Assembly: GCF_023277745.1 (NCBI RefSeq)
Contig: NZ_CP086322.1
Span: 4,092,001-4,156,000, forward strand
Source: Streptomyces halobius
GTDB lineage: Bacteria > Actinomycetota > Actinomycetes > Streptomycetales > Streptomycetaceae
DNA: 64,000 nt
Direction: 5' to 3'
The translations under genes and the position numbers were made by a program. A model generated the notes under the pieces. It was not told the DNA's origin. It did no database searches and saw only the letters and a list, made by a program, of their open reading frames with translations. Below, in pieces: positions 53,462 to 61,673 of the stretch (positions are counted from its first letter, which is position 1; every line of letters starts with the position of its first letter).

Positions 53462-53959
53462 GTGATCGACCTCGGCTACTCCCTCTCTCCCCGTTTTCCG
53501 GATCCTCCCCAGACGGACTACCGGACCGTGGATGTGCGCACCCTGCGGCACGACCTCTTCTGCGGCGACGTCTACCTCGCCGACACCGAGGCGGACCGCG
53601 AGGTGTCCACCGCCTGGGGCTGGGTGCCGGTGCTCGACTTCGCCTGGGCGCTGTGCGACATCGTCGAGCAGCTGGACACGGACCCGCGCGGCAGCCGCTC
53701 CGCCCGCCCCGTCCACGCCGAGCTGGACTTCACCGAGTCCAGCGACCGGATGCTCTTCGAGCGCCGCTTCGGATGGGTGGACGTCGAGGCCGACTGGATG
53801 CCGCCCGAGGAGCCCCCGCTCACCTTCCACCACGCCGCACTGCGCCGCGAAGCCCGCGACTTTCTGCACGACCTGATCGCCGACCTCAGCGACATGCACG
53901 AAGGACTCGCCGACAACCCGGCCATCTGGGACCTCCAGGCCCGCTTCCCCCGCGTCTGA
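53462..53959 (+). CDS. Conserved hypothetical protein
   Basis: A 165-residue soluble acidic protein from the GTG at 53462. It has regular secondary-structure-like composition: TVDVRTLRHDLFCGDVYLAD, TEADREVSTAWGWVPVLDFA, WALCDIVEQLD, FTESSDRMLFERRFGWVDVE, LTFHHAALRREARDFLHDLI. It looks like the DUF7878-type small proteins found in Streptomyces, but this is recall only. No catalytic motif is evident. It stands alone; its 3' neighbour is convergent. Confidence 0.75.
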   Translation: MIDLGYSLSPRFPDPPQTDYRTVDVRTLRHDLFCGDVYLADTEADREVSTAWGWVPVLDFAWALCDIVEQLDTDPRGSRSARPVHAELDFTESSDRMLFERRFGWVDVEADWMPPEEPPLTFHHAALRREARDFLHDLIADLSDMHEGLADNPAIWDLQARFPRV

Positions 53960-54130
53960 CCCGTCCGCCCCAGGAGCCGAGCCACCAAGAGCCGGGCCGC
54001 CCCAGGAGTCGAAGGCCAGAGCGCCAAGCTCTCCCCGTCCCTCCTCTCCCGGACTCCCCCATTCCCCGCTGCCCCCTACCGCCCCAATCTCCCCTCACTC
54101 CCCTATCCCCGCTCCTCCCTCACTCCTCCC

Positions 54131-54817
54131 TCACTCCACTCGCACGCCTATCTGCGCCGCGAACGCCGGTGCCAGATCGAACAGTTGGGACGCACTGATC
54201 ACCGCGCCCGACAGCCGGTCGATGCCCCGCGCGATATCCACCGCGGCCGCACCGCGCAGATCGACGTCCTTCATCCGCGCCCCCGTGAAATCCATCCGCG
54301 CGAGGGTGCAGTCGTCGAACGTCACCCGCTCCAGCTCCGCACCCGAGAAATCCGCCTCGACCAGCACACACCCCTCGAAGGCGACATCCCGCAGCCTCGC
54401 CTGCCGCAGATTCGGAAAGTCGATCTTCCCGCCACGCACCACGACCCGTTCCCACACCGCACCATGCAGCTGCGAACCGCCGAGCCGGGCGTCGGACACC
54501 TCCACATCGCGCAGTGACACCTGCGACAGATCCGTCCCGACCCCGCGCACACCGCTCAGCACACTGTCGAAGATCCGCGCCCGGTTCAGCACCGTCTCGT
54601 CCAGCGCGCAGCGCCGCACCGCACAGTCCATGAACCGCGCACCGCGCGCGTCCTGCCCCGCCCAGTCGGCGTCGGCGAACTCCAGCCCGTCGTAATCCCC
54701 CTCGGTCTCCAACTCCCCACCGCCATAGGGCTCCAGCTCCGGCAACCGCACCTCCGGTCGCCGTACCGCCCGCACCGTCTCCGTACCGCGCCCTGCCACG
54801 CGATCACCGCCTTCCAC
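54131..54817 (-). CDS. Pentapeptide-repeat protein
   Basis: A 228-residue protein. From about residue 45 on there are imperfect A(D/N)LxX pentapeptides: FADADWAGQDARGARFMDCA, VRRCALDETVLNRARIFDSV, LVEADFSGAELERVTFDDCT, LARMDFTGARMKDVDLRGAA, predicting a right-handed quadrilateral beta-helix. A helical C-terminal cap follows (DRLSGAVISASQLFDLAPAF). Some relatives mimic DNA and protect gyrase; whether this one does cannot be told. The start is uncertain among closely spaced ATG/GTG codons. Confidence 0.85.
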   Translation of the reverse strand: MEGGDRVAGRGTETVRAVRRPEVRLPELEPYGGGELETEGDYDGLEFADADWAGQDARGARFMDCAVRRCALDETVLNRARIFDSVLSGVRGVGTDLSQVSLRDVEVSDARLGGSQLHGAVWERVVVRGGKIDFPNLRQARLRDVAFEGCVLVEADFSGAELERVTFDDCTLARMDFTGARMKDVDLRGAAAVDIARGIDRLSGAVISASQLFDLAPAFAAQIGVRVE

Positions 54818-54892
54818 CCCGCTCGTGCCCTGCCGCGGGCCCGGTCATCGCCCGCACACCCCATCGTGAACCACACCACTGACAATCCCCCC

Positions 54893-55045
54893 AGAAACGC
54901 ATGGCGCTCGCTGCGGGCTGTCGCCGCTGCGCGGGGCTGTTCGGCAGCGGCGCCGGACCTCCGGACTCCGTGCTGCGGAGCGGCACCTCCCGAGGGAGGT
55001 GGGAGGAAAGACAGTGGGGGTGCGCGTAGCCGGTGGTGTGCACTA
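54893..55045 (+). repeat. Third copy of the dispersed intergenic element
   Basis: From CTGTCGCCGCTGCGCGGGGC through CCGGACCTCCGGACTCCGTG, GCACCTCCCGAGGGAGGTGG to GGTGGTGTGCAC, this stretch matches the inverted copy at about 6240-6375 over roughly 130 bp with few changes. It fills the gap between two minus-strand genes. Confidence 0.88.
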
Positions 55046-56158
55046 GCTAACGACCGCCAACGCCCGATCCGTCCCATTGAGCCACCGCCCACTCGACTCC
55101 GTACACGTCACGATGTCCTCGATGCGCACCCCGAACCGGCCCGGCAGATAGATCCCCGGTTCGATCGAGAAGCACATCCCCGGTACCAGCGGCAGATGCT
55201 CGCCCTCGACCATGTACGGCGGCTCGTGCGTGGTCACCCCGATGCCGTGTCCGGTGCGGTGGATGAAGTACTCGCCGTACCCCGCCGCCTTGATGATCCT
55301 CCGGGCGACGCGGTCGATCTCCTGGCACGCCACCCCCGGCCGTACCGCCTCGAAGGCCGCCTGCTGCGCCTCCCGCACGATGTCGTGGACCTTGCGTTCC
55401 TCGGCGCCCGGCTCCCCGACGTGCACGGTCCGTGTCGTATCCGACCCGTACCCGTCCTTGAGGCCGCCGAAGTCGAGCACGACCATGTCGCCTTCCTGGA
55501 TGATCCGCTCACCCGCCTCGTGGTGCGGATTGGCGCCGTTGGGGCCCGATCCCACGACCGTGAAGTCCACCTGGCTGTGCCCGTGCCCGGTCAGCAGCCG
55601 AGCGAGGTCGGCCGCCACCTCGCACTCCCGGCGCCCGGCGAAGGGCACGCCCAGGATCTCCTCGTACGCGGCGTCCGCGGCCGCCCCGGCCGCCGCCAGC
55701 CGTGCCACCTCGTGCGCGTCCTTGACGGCGCGCAGCATCGGCAGTGCCTCCGTCAGCGCGCTGTACGCGCTCCCCGGCAACGAGCGTTGCAGCCCCAGCA
55801 GATGCATCGCCCAGGTGGAGTCCGACACCCCGTAACGCCCGTGCGGATCGAGCCACTTGGCGACCTCGGCATACGGGTCGGTGCCGTCGCTCCACCCGGA
55901 GACGTCCACCGCCCCGGCCCCGGAGGACCGCTCGGCATCGGGCCGTTCCAGTTCGGGCACCAGCAACCGCGGCCGGTGTCCGGGCGCGACGACCAGTGCG
56001 GTCAGCCGTTCGGTGACGGCGGGCGGCCGGTATCCGCACAGCCAGGTGAGATCCGGCCCCGGCGTGACGATCAGCCCGGCCAGCCCGGCGTTGGCGGCCG
56101 ACTGCCCCGCTCGCTCCATGCGTCGCTCGTAGTCATCGCGCGTCATCAAAGTCACCAT
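55043..56158 (-). CDS. Xaa-Pro peptidase (M24B family)
   Basis: A 371-residue metallopeptidase of the aminopeptidase P/prolidase group. The N-terminal creatinase-like domain (LAGLIVTPGPDLTWLCGYRP) is followed by the pita-bread catalytic domain with metal ligands in MVVLDFGGLKDGYGSDTTRT (two Asp), HRTGHGIGVTTHEPPYMVEG (His), MCFSIEPGIYLPGRFGVRIE (two Glu). Cytosolic dipeptide or proline-peptide turnover is the likely role. The start is among MVTLM; the ATG at 56158 or 56146. Its stop touches the dispersed repeat. Confidence 0.93.
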   Translation of the reverse strand: MVTLMTRDDYERRMERAGQSAANAGLAGLIVTPGPDLTWLCGYRPPAVTERLTALVVAPGHRPRLLVPELERPDAERSSGAGAVDVSGWSDGTDPYAEVAKWLDPHGRYGVSDSTWAMHLLGLQRSLPGSAYSALTEALPMLRAVKDAHEVARLAAAGAAADAAYEEILGVPFAGRRECEVAADLARLLTGHGHSQVDFTVVGSGPNGANPHHEAGERIIQEGDMVVLDFGGLKDGYGSDTTRTVHVGEPGAEERKVHDIVREAQQAAFEAVRPGVACQEIDRVARRIIKAAGYGEYFIHRTGHGIGVTTHEPPYMVEGEHLPLVPGMCFSIEPGIYLPGRFGVRIEDIVTCTESSGRWLNGTDRALAVVS

Positions 56159-56890
56159 GCCGGCGAATGTACGCCGCGACGTCCTTCAGGGCCCGCCCAA
56201 ACGGCTCGCAACCCAGCCCCGTCATCCCTCCAGCGCCGGGCCGACGCAGGCAAGACTCCACCGTCCGCTCACGCATCGCTCACGCGCGGAGACCTTCCCG
56301 GGCGCCTGGATTCGTGAGCCCACAACCTCTTCGTCCCGAATGGGGTTCGGGCGGGATCGGTACCGGTATGGATGGCGTTTGTGCAGGTCAGGGCATTGGC
56401 GTGGGTCGGTTTCGAGTGGTCTCGCGTGGGCTTGGGGAGCGGTTCGGCTCCCCAATGGCTCCCCAATGGCTCCCAGGAGAGTCTTCTCCGCCGGTTCCTC
56501 GCGACAGTCTGCCCGAGGAGACGGGGCTTCAGCGCCTGCGACGTTCGGAGCCGACACGGGGGCGCAGCCCGTACGGGATCTTGGTCGCGCCGTCGTGTTC
56601 GCTCCACAGCAGTGTTCCCGACCGCATGAGTGCCCAGCCGATCTTCTGTAAGGCTTGAGCTCGCCGACACCGAGCTGTCCCAGGAGATGGGTCAGCTCCT
56701 CGGCCACTCGCAGATCATGCTCGCGCGCTCCCGCGTCGGCGTTGGCGTGCCCCTCGGAGCGAGCGGTGAACTCCTCATAGGTCAGCTCACCGAGGCGACG
56801 CCGGCGCGCCGACAGCGCCTCGCTGTCGAGTGTGTGGCAGGCAGCGGCGTGCGCGCTGTCGGCTCCGTCAACGATGATGCGAGTACCGGC
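56159..56890. other. Degenerate region without a supportable gene
   Basis: Several overlapping frames are open but none is convincing. On the minus strand a helical stretch (ELTYEEFTARSEGHANADAG, EHDLRVAEELTHLLGQLGVG) at about 56650-56860 and, in another frame, KIGWALMRSGTLLWSEHDGA at about 56570-56640 look like shifted pieces of one former gene of about 110 residues. Copies of GGCTCCCCAATGGCTCCC occur near 56445-56475. Between 56300 and 56560 nothing else is recognisable. Confidence 0.5.
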
Positions 56891-58132
56891 TCACTCCAGG
56901 ACGGCGAGGTGGTCGGCGGCGCCCCCGCGCCACTCGATCAGGAAGAGGGTCGCATCGTCACTGGTGCTCCCGCCCCGTTCCTCCTTCAGTCTGTGGGAGA
57001 GCGATCGCACCACTGCCCGCACTCCCTCCTCTGCGTGCTCGATGCGGTTGACCCAGTGGATGAGTTGTTGCTCGCCGAACTGCTCCTCGCCGGCTTGGTG
57101 CTCCTCGATCAGGCCGTCGGTGAAGCACAACACCCGGTCGCCGCGTTGCAGTCTCTGCTCGCTGACCTGCGGCTTTTCACCTCCGAGGCCGACCGGCAAG
57201 GTGGTCGGGCTCTCCAGTTGCCGACAGACCCGGTGGTTGCGGACCAGCAGCGGTGCGGGGTGGCCCGCGTTGACCCACTGCAGGTGGCCCGTTGCGATGT
57301 TCAGGCGCATCATCTGCGCGGTGACGAAGTGTTCGGGTCCGAACTGCTCGGCGATGGCCCGATCCATGAACGCGTAGATCTCGGACAGGTCGATGCCGGC
57401 ACGTCTGGAGTGCCGGTAGGCGCCGATGGCGACGGTGGCCATGGTGGCGGCGTTCAAGCCATGGCCCATCGCGTCAACCACGGCCACGTGCAGGACGTCG
57501 TCGTTGAGTGCGTAGTCGAAGCTGTCGCCGGCGACGTTGTAGGCGGGCTCCAGGATTCCGGCCACTGCGACCTGCGGCACGGACATCGCCAGCGGCGGTA
57601 GCAGAGACCACTGGATCTCCGCAGCCACGCTCATGGGTGCGCGGCGCCGGGTGAGGAAGAACTGGTCGGTGTAGCTGTGCTTGGTGACCAGCATGTCGGC
57701 GATCAGGCCGGCGAGCCTGCGCAGCAGGCGCCGGTCGTCGTCATCGACGGTATCCAGGGTGAGGGTCAACACTCCCACCTGGTCACTGCCGTCCAACAAC
57801 GGTAGATACATCCGGACGCCGTCAGCCTGCGGTACCTCGACGGGGGTCGCTTTCAGGAAGGCCGTGCCGGCTTGGGAGTCACCGATCGACTCGGGCTCGC
57901 CGACGGCCAGACGCCTACCGGGCAGCGGCACCAGCAGCAGCTGCGCATAGTCCTGCAGGAGGATCGAGATGTCCCGGCCACCGACCCTGGCCACCTCTTC
58001 CGCGATCAGCGGGGCGATCAGCTGCGGCGGCATCTCGTGCGCCCGGTCCAGCAGCACCCCCAGCAGTCGCTCGCCGAACCCCTCCGACCGGTCCACCGTG
58101 TCCTTGCCAGGCTGCCGATCACCCTCCGCCAT
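56891..58132 (-). CDS. PP2C/SpoIIE-type serine phosphatase with N-terminal GAF-like domain
   Basis: A 413-residue signalling phosphatase. The N-terminal sensor-like region (about 20-170: GRDISILLQDYAQLLLVPLP, VRMYLPLLDGSDQVGVLTLT) is GAF-like. It is followed by the SpoIIE catalytic domain: AAEIQWSLLPPLAMSVPQVA, ILEPAYNVAGDSFDYALND (metal Asp), [20 protein letters not shown] (metal Asp-Gly), NAGHPAPLLVRN, CFTDGLIEEHQ, SDDATLFLIEW. Such enzymes usually dephosphorylate anti-sigma-factor antagonists; none is encoded nearby. ATG at 58132 with GGGAAAGG upstream; a longer frame lacks the domain pattern. Confidence 0.9.
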   Translation of the reverse strand: MAEGDRQPGKDTVDRSEGFGERLLGVLLDRAHEMPPQLIAPLIAEEVARVGGRDISILLQDYAQLLLVPLPGRRLAVGEPESIGDSQAGTAFLKATPVEVPQADGVRMYLPLLDGSDQVGVLTLTLDTVDDDDRRLLRRLAGLIADMLVTKHSYTDQFFLTRRRAPMSVAAEIQWSLLPPLAMSVPQVAVAGILEPAYNVAGDSFDYALNDDVLHVAVVDAMGHGLNAATMATVAIGAYRHSRRAGIDLSEIYAFMDRAIAEQFGPEHFVTAQMMRLNIATGHLQWVNAGHPAPLLVRNHRVCRQLESPTTLPVGLGGEKPQVSEQRLQRGDRVLCFTDGLIEEHQAGEEQFGEQQLIHWVNRIEHAEEGVRAVVRSLSHRLKEERGGSTSDDATLFLIEWRGGAADHLAVLE

Positions 58133-58300
58133 AGCCTTTCCCTTTCGCCTCACCAGCCTGATTTCGCCTTCGTCTGCCGAGCCGGCGGTCTCCAATGAGT
58201 GGGTCACAGGGCAGCCCGGTGCCGGGCTTCGGTGCATGTGCTCGGCCGACATACGCGCCAGGATCCGCTCGTTCCCTGCCGTCACGCCGACAGTGCGCAA

Positions 58301-58326
58301 GGCCCCGGTGTCTACGCACCGGGGCC
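58301..58326. terminator. Strong hairpin upstream of the phosphatase gene
   Basis: GGCCCCGGTG-TCTACG-CACCGGGGCC is a perfect 10-bp stem with a 6-nt loop. It probably ends transcription entering from either side. Confidence 0.6.
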
Positions 58327-58393
58327 GTCCCCTTCACCATGCTATGCCTCAGCCGCATACTCGGCATAAGGTGCATTTTGGGTAATCCGATCC

Positions 58394-58579
58394 TTGATCG
58401 GAAAGGGCTCAGCGCACCGTCAGTCGCATGCCATGCCGCACCCGTTCCTGGGGCATCGCTTCAGACGTCGTCCGTCTGAGTGCGCTCCTGCCCGGAGGGC
58501 TGCTGGCTCGGTCGTCGAGGAGCTGTTGGAGCGCTCGGAGTTGCCGTCCGAATGGACCGTGGAGAGCCGCGAGGTATGA
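58394..58579 (+). CDS. Possible small hypothetical ORF (or remnant)
   Basis: Sixty-one codons whose last 22 (SVVEELLERSELPSEWTVES then REV) look protein-like while the beginning does not. It overlaps the next frame by ATGA, the signature of a coupled pair. Probably the tail of a decayed gene. Confidence 0.3.
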   Translation: MIGKGSAHRQSHAMPHPFLGHRFRRRPSECAPARRAAGSVVEELLERSELPSEWTVESREV

Positions 58580-58914
58580 CCACGCGCTTCACCCAGGGGG
58601 CCTTCCCGTCGCTGAGCTGCTTGGCCGAGGAACTGGCCCTGCGGCTCCCGCTGAGCGAGGCCGAGGTCATGCTCTTCGAGACGTTCGATCTGGGCACAGG
58701 AGACCTTGGGGTGGTCGACCGGAGAATTGCCTCGTCAGGAGGAAGACCAGGTGCCGGATCGTGTGGTCAGCCGAGGAAAGACAGCCGGACTTGGCGTTCC
58801 GGGCTCTCCCGGTCGGTGTTCACCAGCACGACGGACTGCGAGGTCCCCAGTTCCAGTTCACCGTCGACTACGGGCAACGTGGCGTGCGGTGGGACCAGAG
58901 CCGGGAGCATGTGA
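58576..58914 (+). CDS. Possible truncated hypothetical ORF
   Basis: From the ATG at 58576 the first about 50 residues look genuine (TRFTQGAFPSLSCLAEELAL, RLPLSEAEVMLFETFDLGTG). After about 58767 the frame runs antisense over yjbQ and loses this character. I read it as a gene truncated by the yjbQ side. Function unknown. Confidence 0.3.
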   Translation: MTTRFTQGAFPSLSCLAEELALRLPLSEAEVMLFETFDLGTGDLGVVDRRIASSGGRPGAGSCGQPRKDSRTWRSGLSRSVFTSTTDCEVPSSSSPSTTGNVACGGTRAGSM

Positions 58915-59189
58915 GTGCCGCCGCGGCCTGGACTGCCGTGGCGGTCTTGCCAGCGGTCGTCCGCGGGAAGAAGGTCGCGCAGGGCCGTCAACAGGTCATC
59001 GTCACTGCCCGCGCCGGTCTCGATGATGGCCAGGCCGGACGTCGCGTGGGGGGTGAAGATGTTCAGCAGTCCGTTTCGCCCGTGAGCGGCCTCTCGGAGG
59101 AACGCGGAGCATGTGTTCGTGAGGTCGTGCAGGGTCTCCGCGGGGCCGGTTGTGATGTTGATCGTGCGGGTGGTGAAGGTGCCAGCCAT
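58767..59189 (-). CDS. yjbQ: YjbQ-family (UPF0047) protein
   Basis: A 140-residue beta-sandwich protein of the YjbQ/UPF0047 family, some members of which have thiamine-phosphate-synthase-like activity in vitro; the true role is unclear. Conserved segments: LLNIFTPHATSGLAIIETGA, DLLTALRDLLPADDRWQDRH, GTHMLPALVPPHATLPVVDG, ELELGTSQSVVLVNTD. The His pairs that form the active site are present. ATG at 59189. Confidence 0.92.
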   Translation of the reverse strand: MAGTFTTRTINITTGPAETLHDLTNTCSAFLREAAHGRNGLLNIFTPHATSGLAIIETGAGSDDDLLTALRDLLPADDRWQDRHGSPGRGGTHMLPALVPPHATLPVVDGELELGTSQSVVLVNTDRESPERQVRLSFLG

Positions 59190-59257
59190 GGTTCACCGGT
59201 ACCCGTCGCGGAGCCTGAGCGCTGACGGCCGGATGGGTGAACAGCACTCGCTTCGCG

Positions 59258-59530
59258 TCAGCACCGCTCCTCCTCTTCGGCCTCCATGAGCCGGATTCCC
59301 TGGTGCGTCAGCGTGACCATCACGGGGGTGTTCCCTTGTGCCCAGTCGACGGTGACGAGCCCTTCGCCCACCAGATATGCGCAGGCGGCGGCCAGATCCT
59401 GCTCAGGGATCTGAAGATCGTCGCGCAGCTTCGCCCCGGTGACGCCAAGGAAGCGATTGCCTTCCGTGGTCTCGTACAGGGCCTTCATGATCGCCTCGCG
59501 GTAGTGCTTCCGTTCGTGCAGTGTTGCCAT
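59258..59530 (-). CDS. Small winged-helix-like protein
   Basis: Ninety residues with the helix-helix-wing pattern of a DNA-binding winged helix: HYREAIMKALYETTEGNRFL, GVTGAKLRDDLQIPEQDLAA, ACAYLVGEGLVTVDWAQGNT, PVMVTLTHQGIRLMEAEEEE. The last beta-rich part fits the wing. Targets unknown. ATG at 59530. Confidence 0.75.
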   Translation of the reverse strand: MATLHERKHYREAIMKALYETTEGNRFLGVTGAKLRDDLQIPEQDLAAACAYLVGEGLVTVDWAQGNTPVMVTLTHQGIRLMEAEEEERC

Positions 59531-59619
59531 GATCGCTGTCCACTCGTGCCGGCGCCGACTCGGAGCCTGTGGGGCAGGCGAGGCAGTACGCCCGCCCCCG
59601 CCCGTTGCCGGCCCTTGCT

Positions 59620-59880
59620 TCAGATTTCGTCCGTCTCTGTACGGGCGCCCCCGGAGGATCGACTGGTCACCAGCCAGGGCCGCGCCGGCTCTGGCGTGTG
59701 GGTGGTGTCGACGGTGAGGTGGAGGCGGGTTCCGCCTGAGTCGTCGACGGGGTAGCTGCGCTGTTCGGTGGCTGCGAAGTGATGACGGAGAACTTCTGCG
59801 ACCTGGCGGGCGGCTTCCGGGGACGGGGCGACGACGCGCACGTCAGCGCGCCCGGCTGAGGGGAGTTCTGGTGGCTTCAT
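59620..59880 (-). CDS. Small hypothetical protein
   Basis: Eighty-six residues from ATG 59880 (MKPPELPSAGRADVRVVAPS). One alpha-beta unit is visible (PEAARQVAEVLRHHFAATEQ, then GGTRLHLTVDTT). It is typical of small island-borne Streptomyces proteins. No family recognised; probably cytosolic. Confidence 0.6.
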   Translation of the reverse strand: MKPPELPSAGRADVRVVAPSPEAARQVAEVLRHHFAATEQRSYPVDDSGGTRLHLTVDTTHTPEPARPWLVTSRSSGGARTETDEI

Positions 59881-59974
59881 GGTGGCCTCGCTCACCAGGG
59901 ACGAGGGGATGACGTGTCGCTGGGTGTGATGGCGTCGCGCCACACCCACCATCCCGGTCAGGAAAAGGTCGGTG

Positions 59975-60199
59975 TCATCCGCGGCCCCCGGCGTGGTGCT
60001 CGTGGTGGGTGGCTACGGGCGGTTCGGTGGGCTCGGTCGGCTGCCCGCTCGGGCGGCTCCGCCGTCCGGATCCTCGCAGGGCTTCGCTGTACGGGAAGGC
60101 CGCGATCCGCTCGTCGTGCTGCGCGTTGAGCAGATGGATGAGGATCATGCCCGCGACGATCATGAGGATGATCACGGCTACGGTGATGATCGTCTCCAC
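59975..60199 (-). CDS. Small single-pass membrane protein
   Basis: Seventy-four residues with one transmembrane helix right at the N-terminus (IITVAVIILMIVAGMILIHL) and a hydrophilic, Pro-rich cytosolic tail. Start at 60199. It is 4 bp from the end of the upstream DUF5994 gene on the same strand, suggesting an operon. Function unknown. Confidence 0.6.
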   Translation of the reverse strand: METIITVAVIILMIVAGMILIHLLNAQHDERIAAFPYSEALRGSGRRSRPSGQPTEPTEPPVATHHEHHAGGRG

Positions 60200-60203
60200 G
60201 TCC

Positions 60204-60764
60204 TCACCTCCCTCGGGCGGAGGTCAGGAGCTCGGCCGCATTCCCTGGCGCCGAGGCAGCCCCGCCGTCGGTCTCCCACTCTTCTTCCCGCCACAGCGCC
60301 TGCTGCGCGTGACGCGTGGTGTCCTCGCTCGCCATCAGCGCGCTGGCGGTGCGGAGGCCGCCGGGGGCGGCCGCGGCGGACATCAGCCGGGCGGCGGCGG
60401 CAGCGCCGGTCTCCGGCGGGATCACCAGCAGGTCCCAGCGACCCGCGGTGTAGGAGAGGAGGATCAGTTTGTTCGGGTCCTGCTCTTCGGCGAACCAGCC
60501 CACGTGCACCGTATGCCCGGTCACCGGCACCTTTCGCGGCACCACGGGCCAGCGAGTCGGGTTCACCGTGACATGAGTGATCCGGCCCCAGCGCGCGTCC
60601 AGCACGTCGGTCAGAGCGGGGAGTTCGCGGAGGAGATCGCGGGAGCGGGGCCACCAGGCGCCGTCCAGAAGACCCGGAGGCGATCCTTCCGGAGTGAAGG
60701 AGAGGCGGGCCGGTGACGCAGATGCACGCTCGCTGGTGATCGTACGGTCGATGGTCGCGGTCAT
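60204..60764 (-). CDS. DUF5994-family protein
   Basis: A 186-residue protein of the actinobacterial DUF5994 type: LLDGAWWPRSRDLLRELPAL, ARWGRITHVTVNPTRWPVVP, HTVHVGWFAEEQDPNKLILL, WDLLVIPPETGAAAAARLMS. Function unknown. A paralogue is encoded divergently 280 bp away, sharing the DGAWWPRSRD core and the same domain layout. Confidence 0.85.
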   Translation of the reverse strand: MTATIDRTITSERASASPARLSFTPEGSPPGLLDGAWWPRSRDLLRELPALTDVLDARWGRITHVTVNPTRWPVVPRKVPVTGHTVHVGWFAEEQDPNKLILLSYTAGRWDLLVIPPETGAAAAARLMSAAAAPGGLRTASALMASEDTTRHAQQALWREEEWETDGGAASAPGNAAELLTSARGR

Positions 60765-61043
60765 GGCGCGGACCTGTCCCCGGGCTCGTCTTCGACGTCC
60801 CGGTGTTGTTGCTCGCCGAGAACGACACCGGCTTGGGAGCCGGTGTGCGAAGTACTCCCGGTGTCTTCACTCTACTCCGGCCAGCCGTCCGGTGAAGGCG
60901 CGCGTGAACAGAACTTTCCTGGTGAACGCGGGCCGGCTCCGCCGCCGTGCGGCGCGCCCGCGCCCCGGCACGCGGAGTACGGTGAAGTGACGAGGTCATC
61001 TCGCCGGGCGGACGCACCGCCCCCGGAAGGCGGGCGAACACAC

Positions 61044-61568
61044 ATGGCCGACTTCGACGCTCCCCGCGCCCCGCAGCTTCTGCCGGACGAGGTCCACCAC
61101 GCCGTCAGGCCCGGGACGGCCCTCTTGAGGCTGGTGACCACACACACCCGCGAGCAGGTTCTCGACGGCGCGTGGTGGCCGCGTTCGCGCGACATCGGCA
61201 CCGAGCTCCCCGGTCTGATCGCCGCGCTGACCGCGCATCTCGGCCCCGTCCTGCGCGTCGGTCTGGACGCCGGCGCCTGGGAAGAACTACCGACCCGCCT
61301 CGTCATCGACGACCGGGTCGTGCACATCGACTCCTTCCCGGTCGGTGACGACACCGTCCTCATCACCCGGGGCGACCAGGACCATTTCTCCCTGCTGGTG
61401 GTCCCGCCACACGCGACACCTGAAGCAGCCCGCGCCGCGATGGCCAGGGCCGTCGAGGCCGGCAACGTCGCCCAGGCCGGGCAGATCCTCATCGACACCG
61501 GCACCCGTCGCGCCTACCCGGTTCTCGCGGAAGAGCCTCGGACGGGCCGCGAAGGCGGCGAGCGGTGA
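61044..61568 (+). CDS. DUF5994-family protein (divergent paralogue)
   Basis: A 174-residue protein: VLDGAWWPRSRDIGTELPGL, LGPVLRVGLDAGAWEELPTR, RVVHIDSFPVGDDTVLITRG, FSLLVVPPHATPEAARAAMA. Start ATG 61044 (MADFDAPRAPQLL). It shares the full domain layout of the 60204-60764 product, so the two arose by duplication. Function unknown. Confidence 0.83.
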   Translation: MADFDAPRAPQLLPDEVHHAVRPGTALLRLVTTHTREQVLDGAWWPRSRDIGTELPGLIAALTAHLGPVLRVGLDAGAWEELPTRLVIDDRVVHIDSFPVGDDTVLITRGDQDHFSLLVVPPHATPEAARAAMARAVEAGNVAQAGQILIDTGTRRAYPVLAEEPRTGREGGER

Positions 61569-61673
61569 GGAAGCCGTCGAGACTTCGACGCTCCTTCGAC
61601 GACAAGGGATACAGGCTGCCTCGACGGTGCGGCTCCGACAAGCCCCCCATACGGATGGGCCGATTCGTACTGG

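Noticed and set aside
56222..56707. A 160-codon minus-strand gene upstream of the Xaa-Pro peptidase
   Set aside because: Protein-like segments are in two different frames and the rest is low-quality; treated as degenerate.
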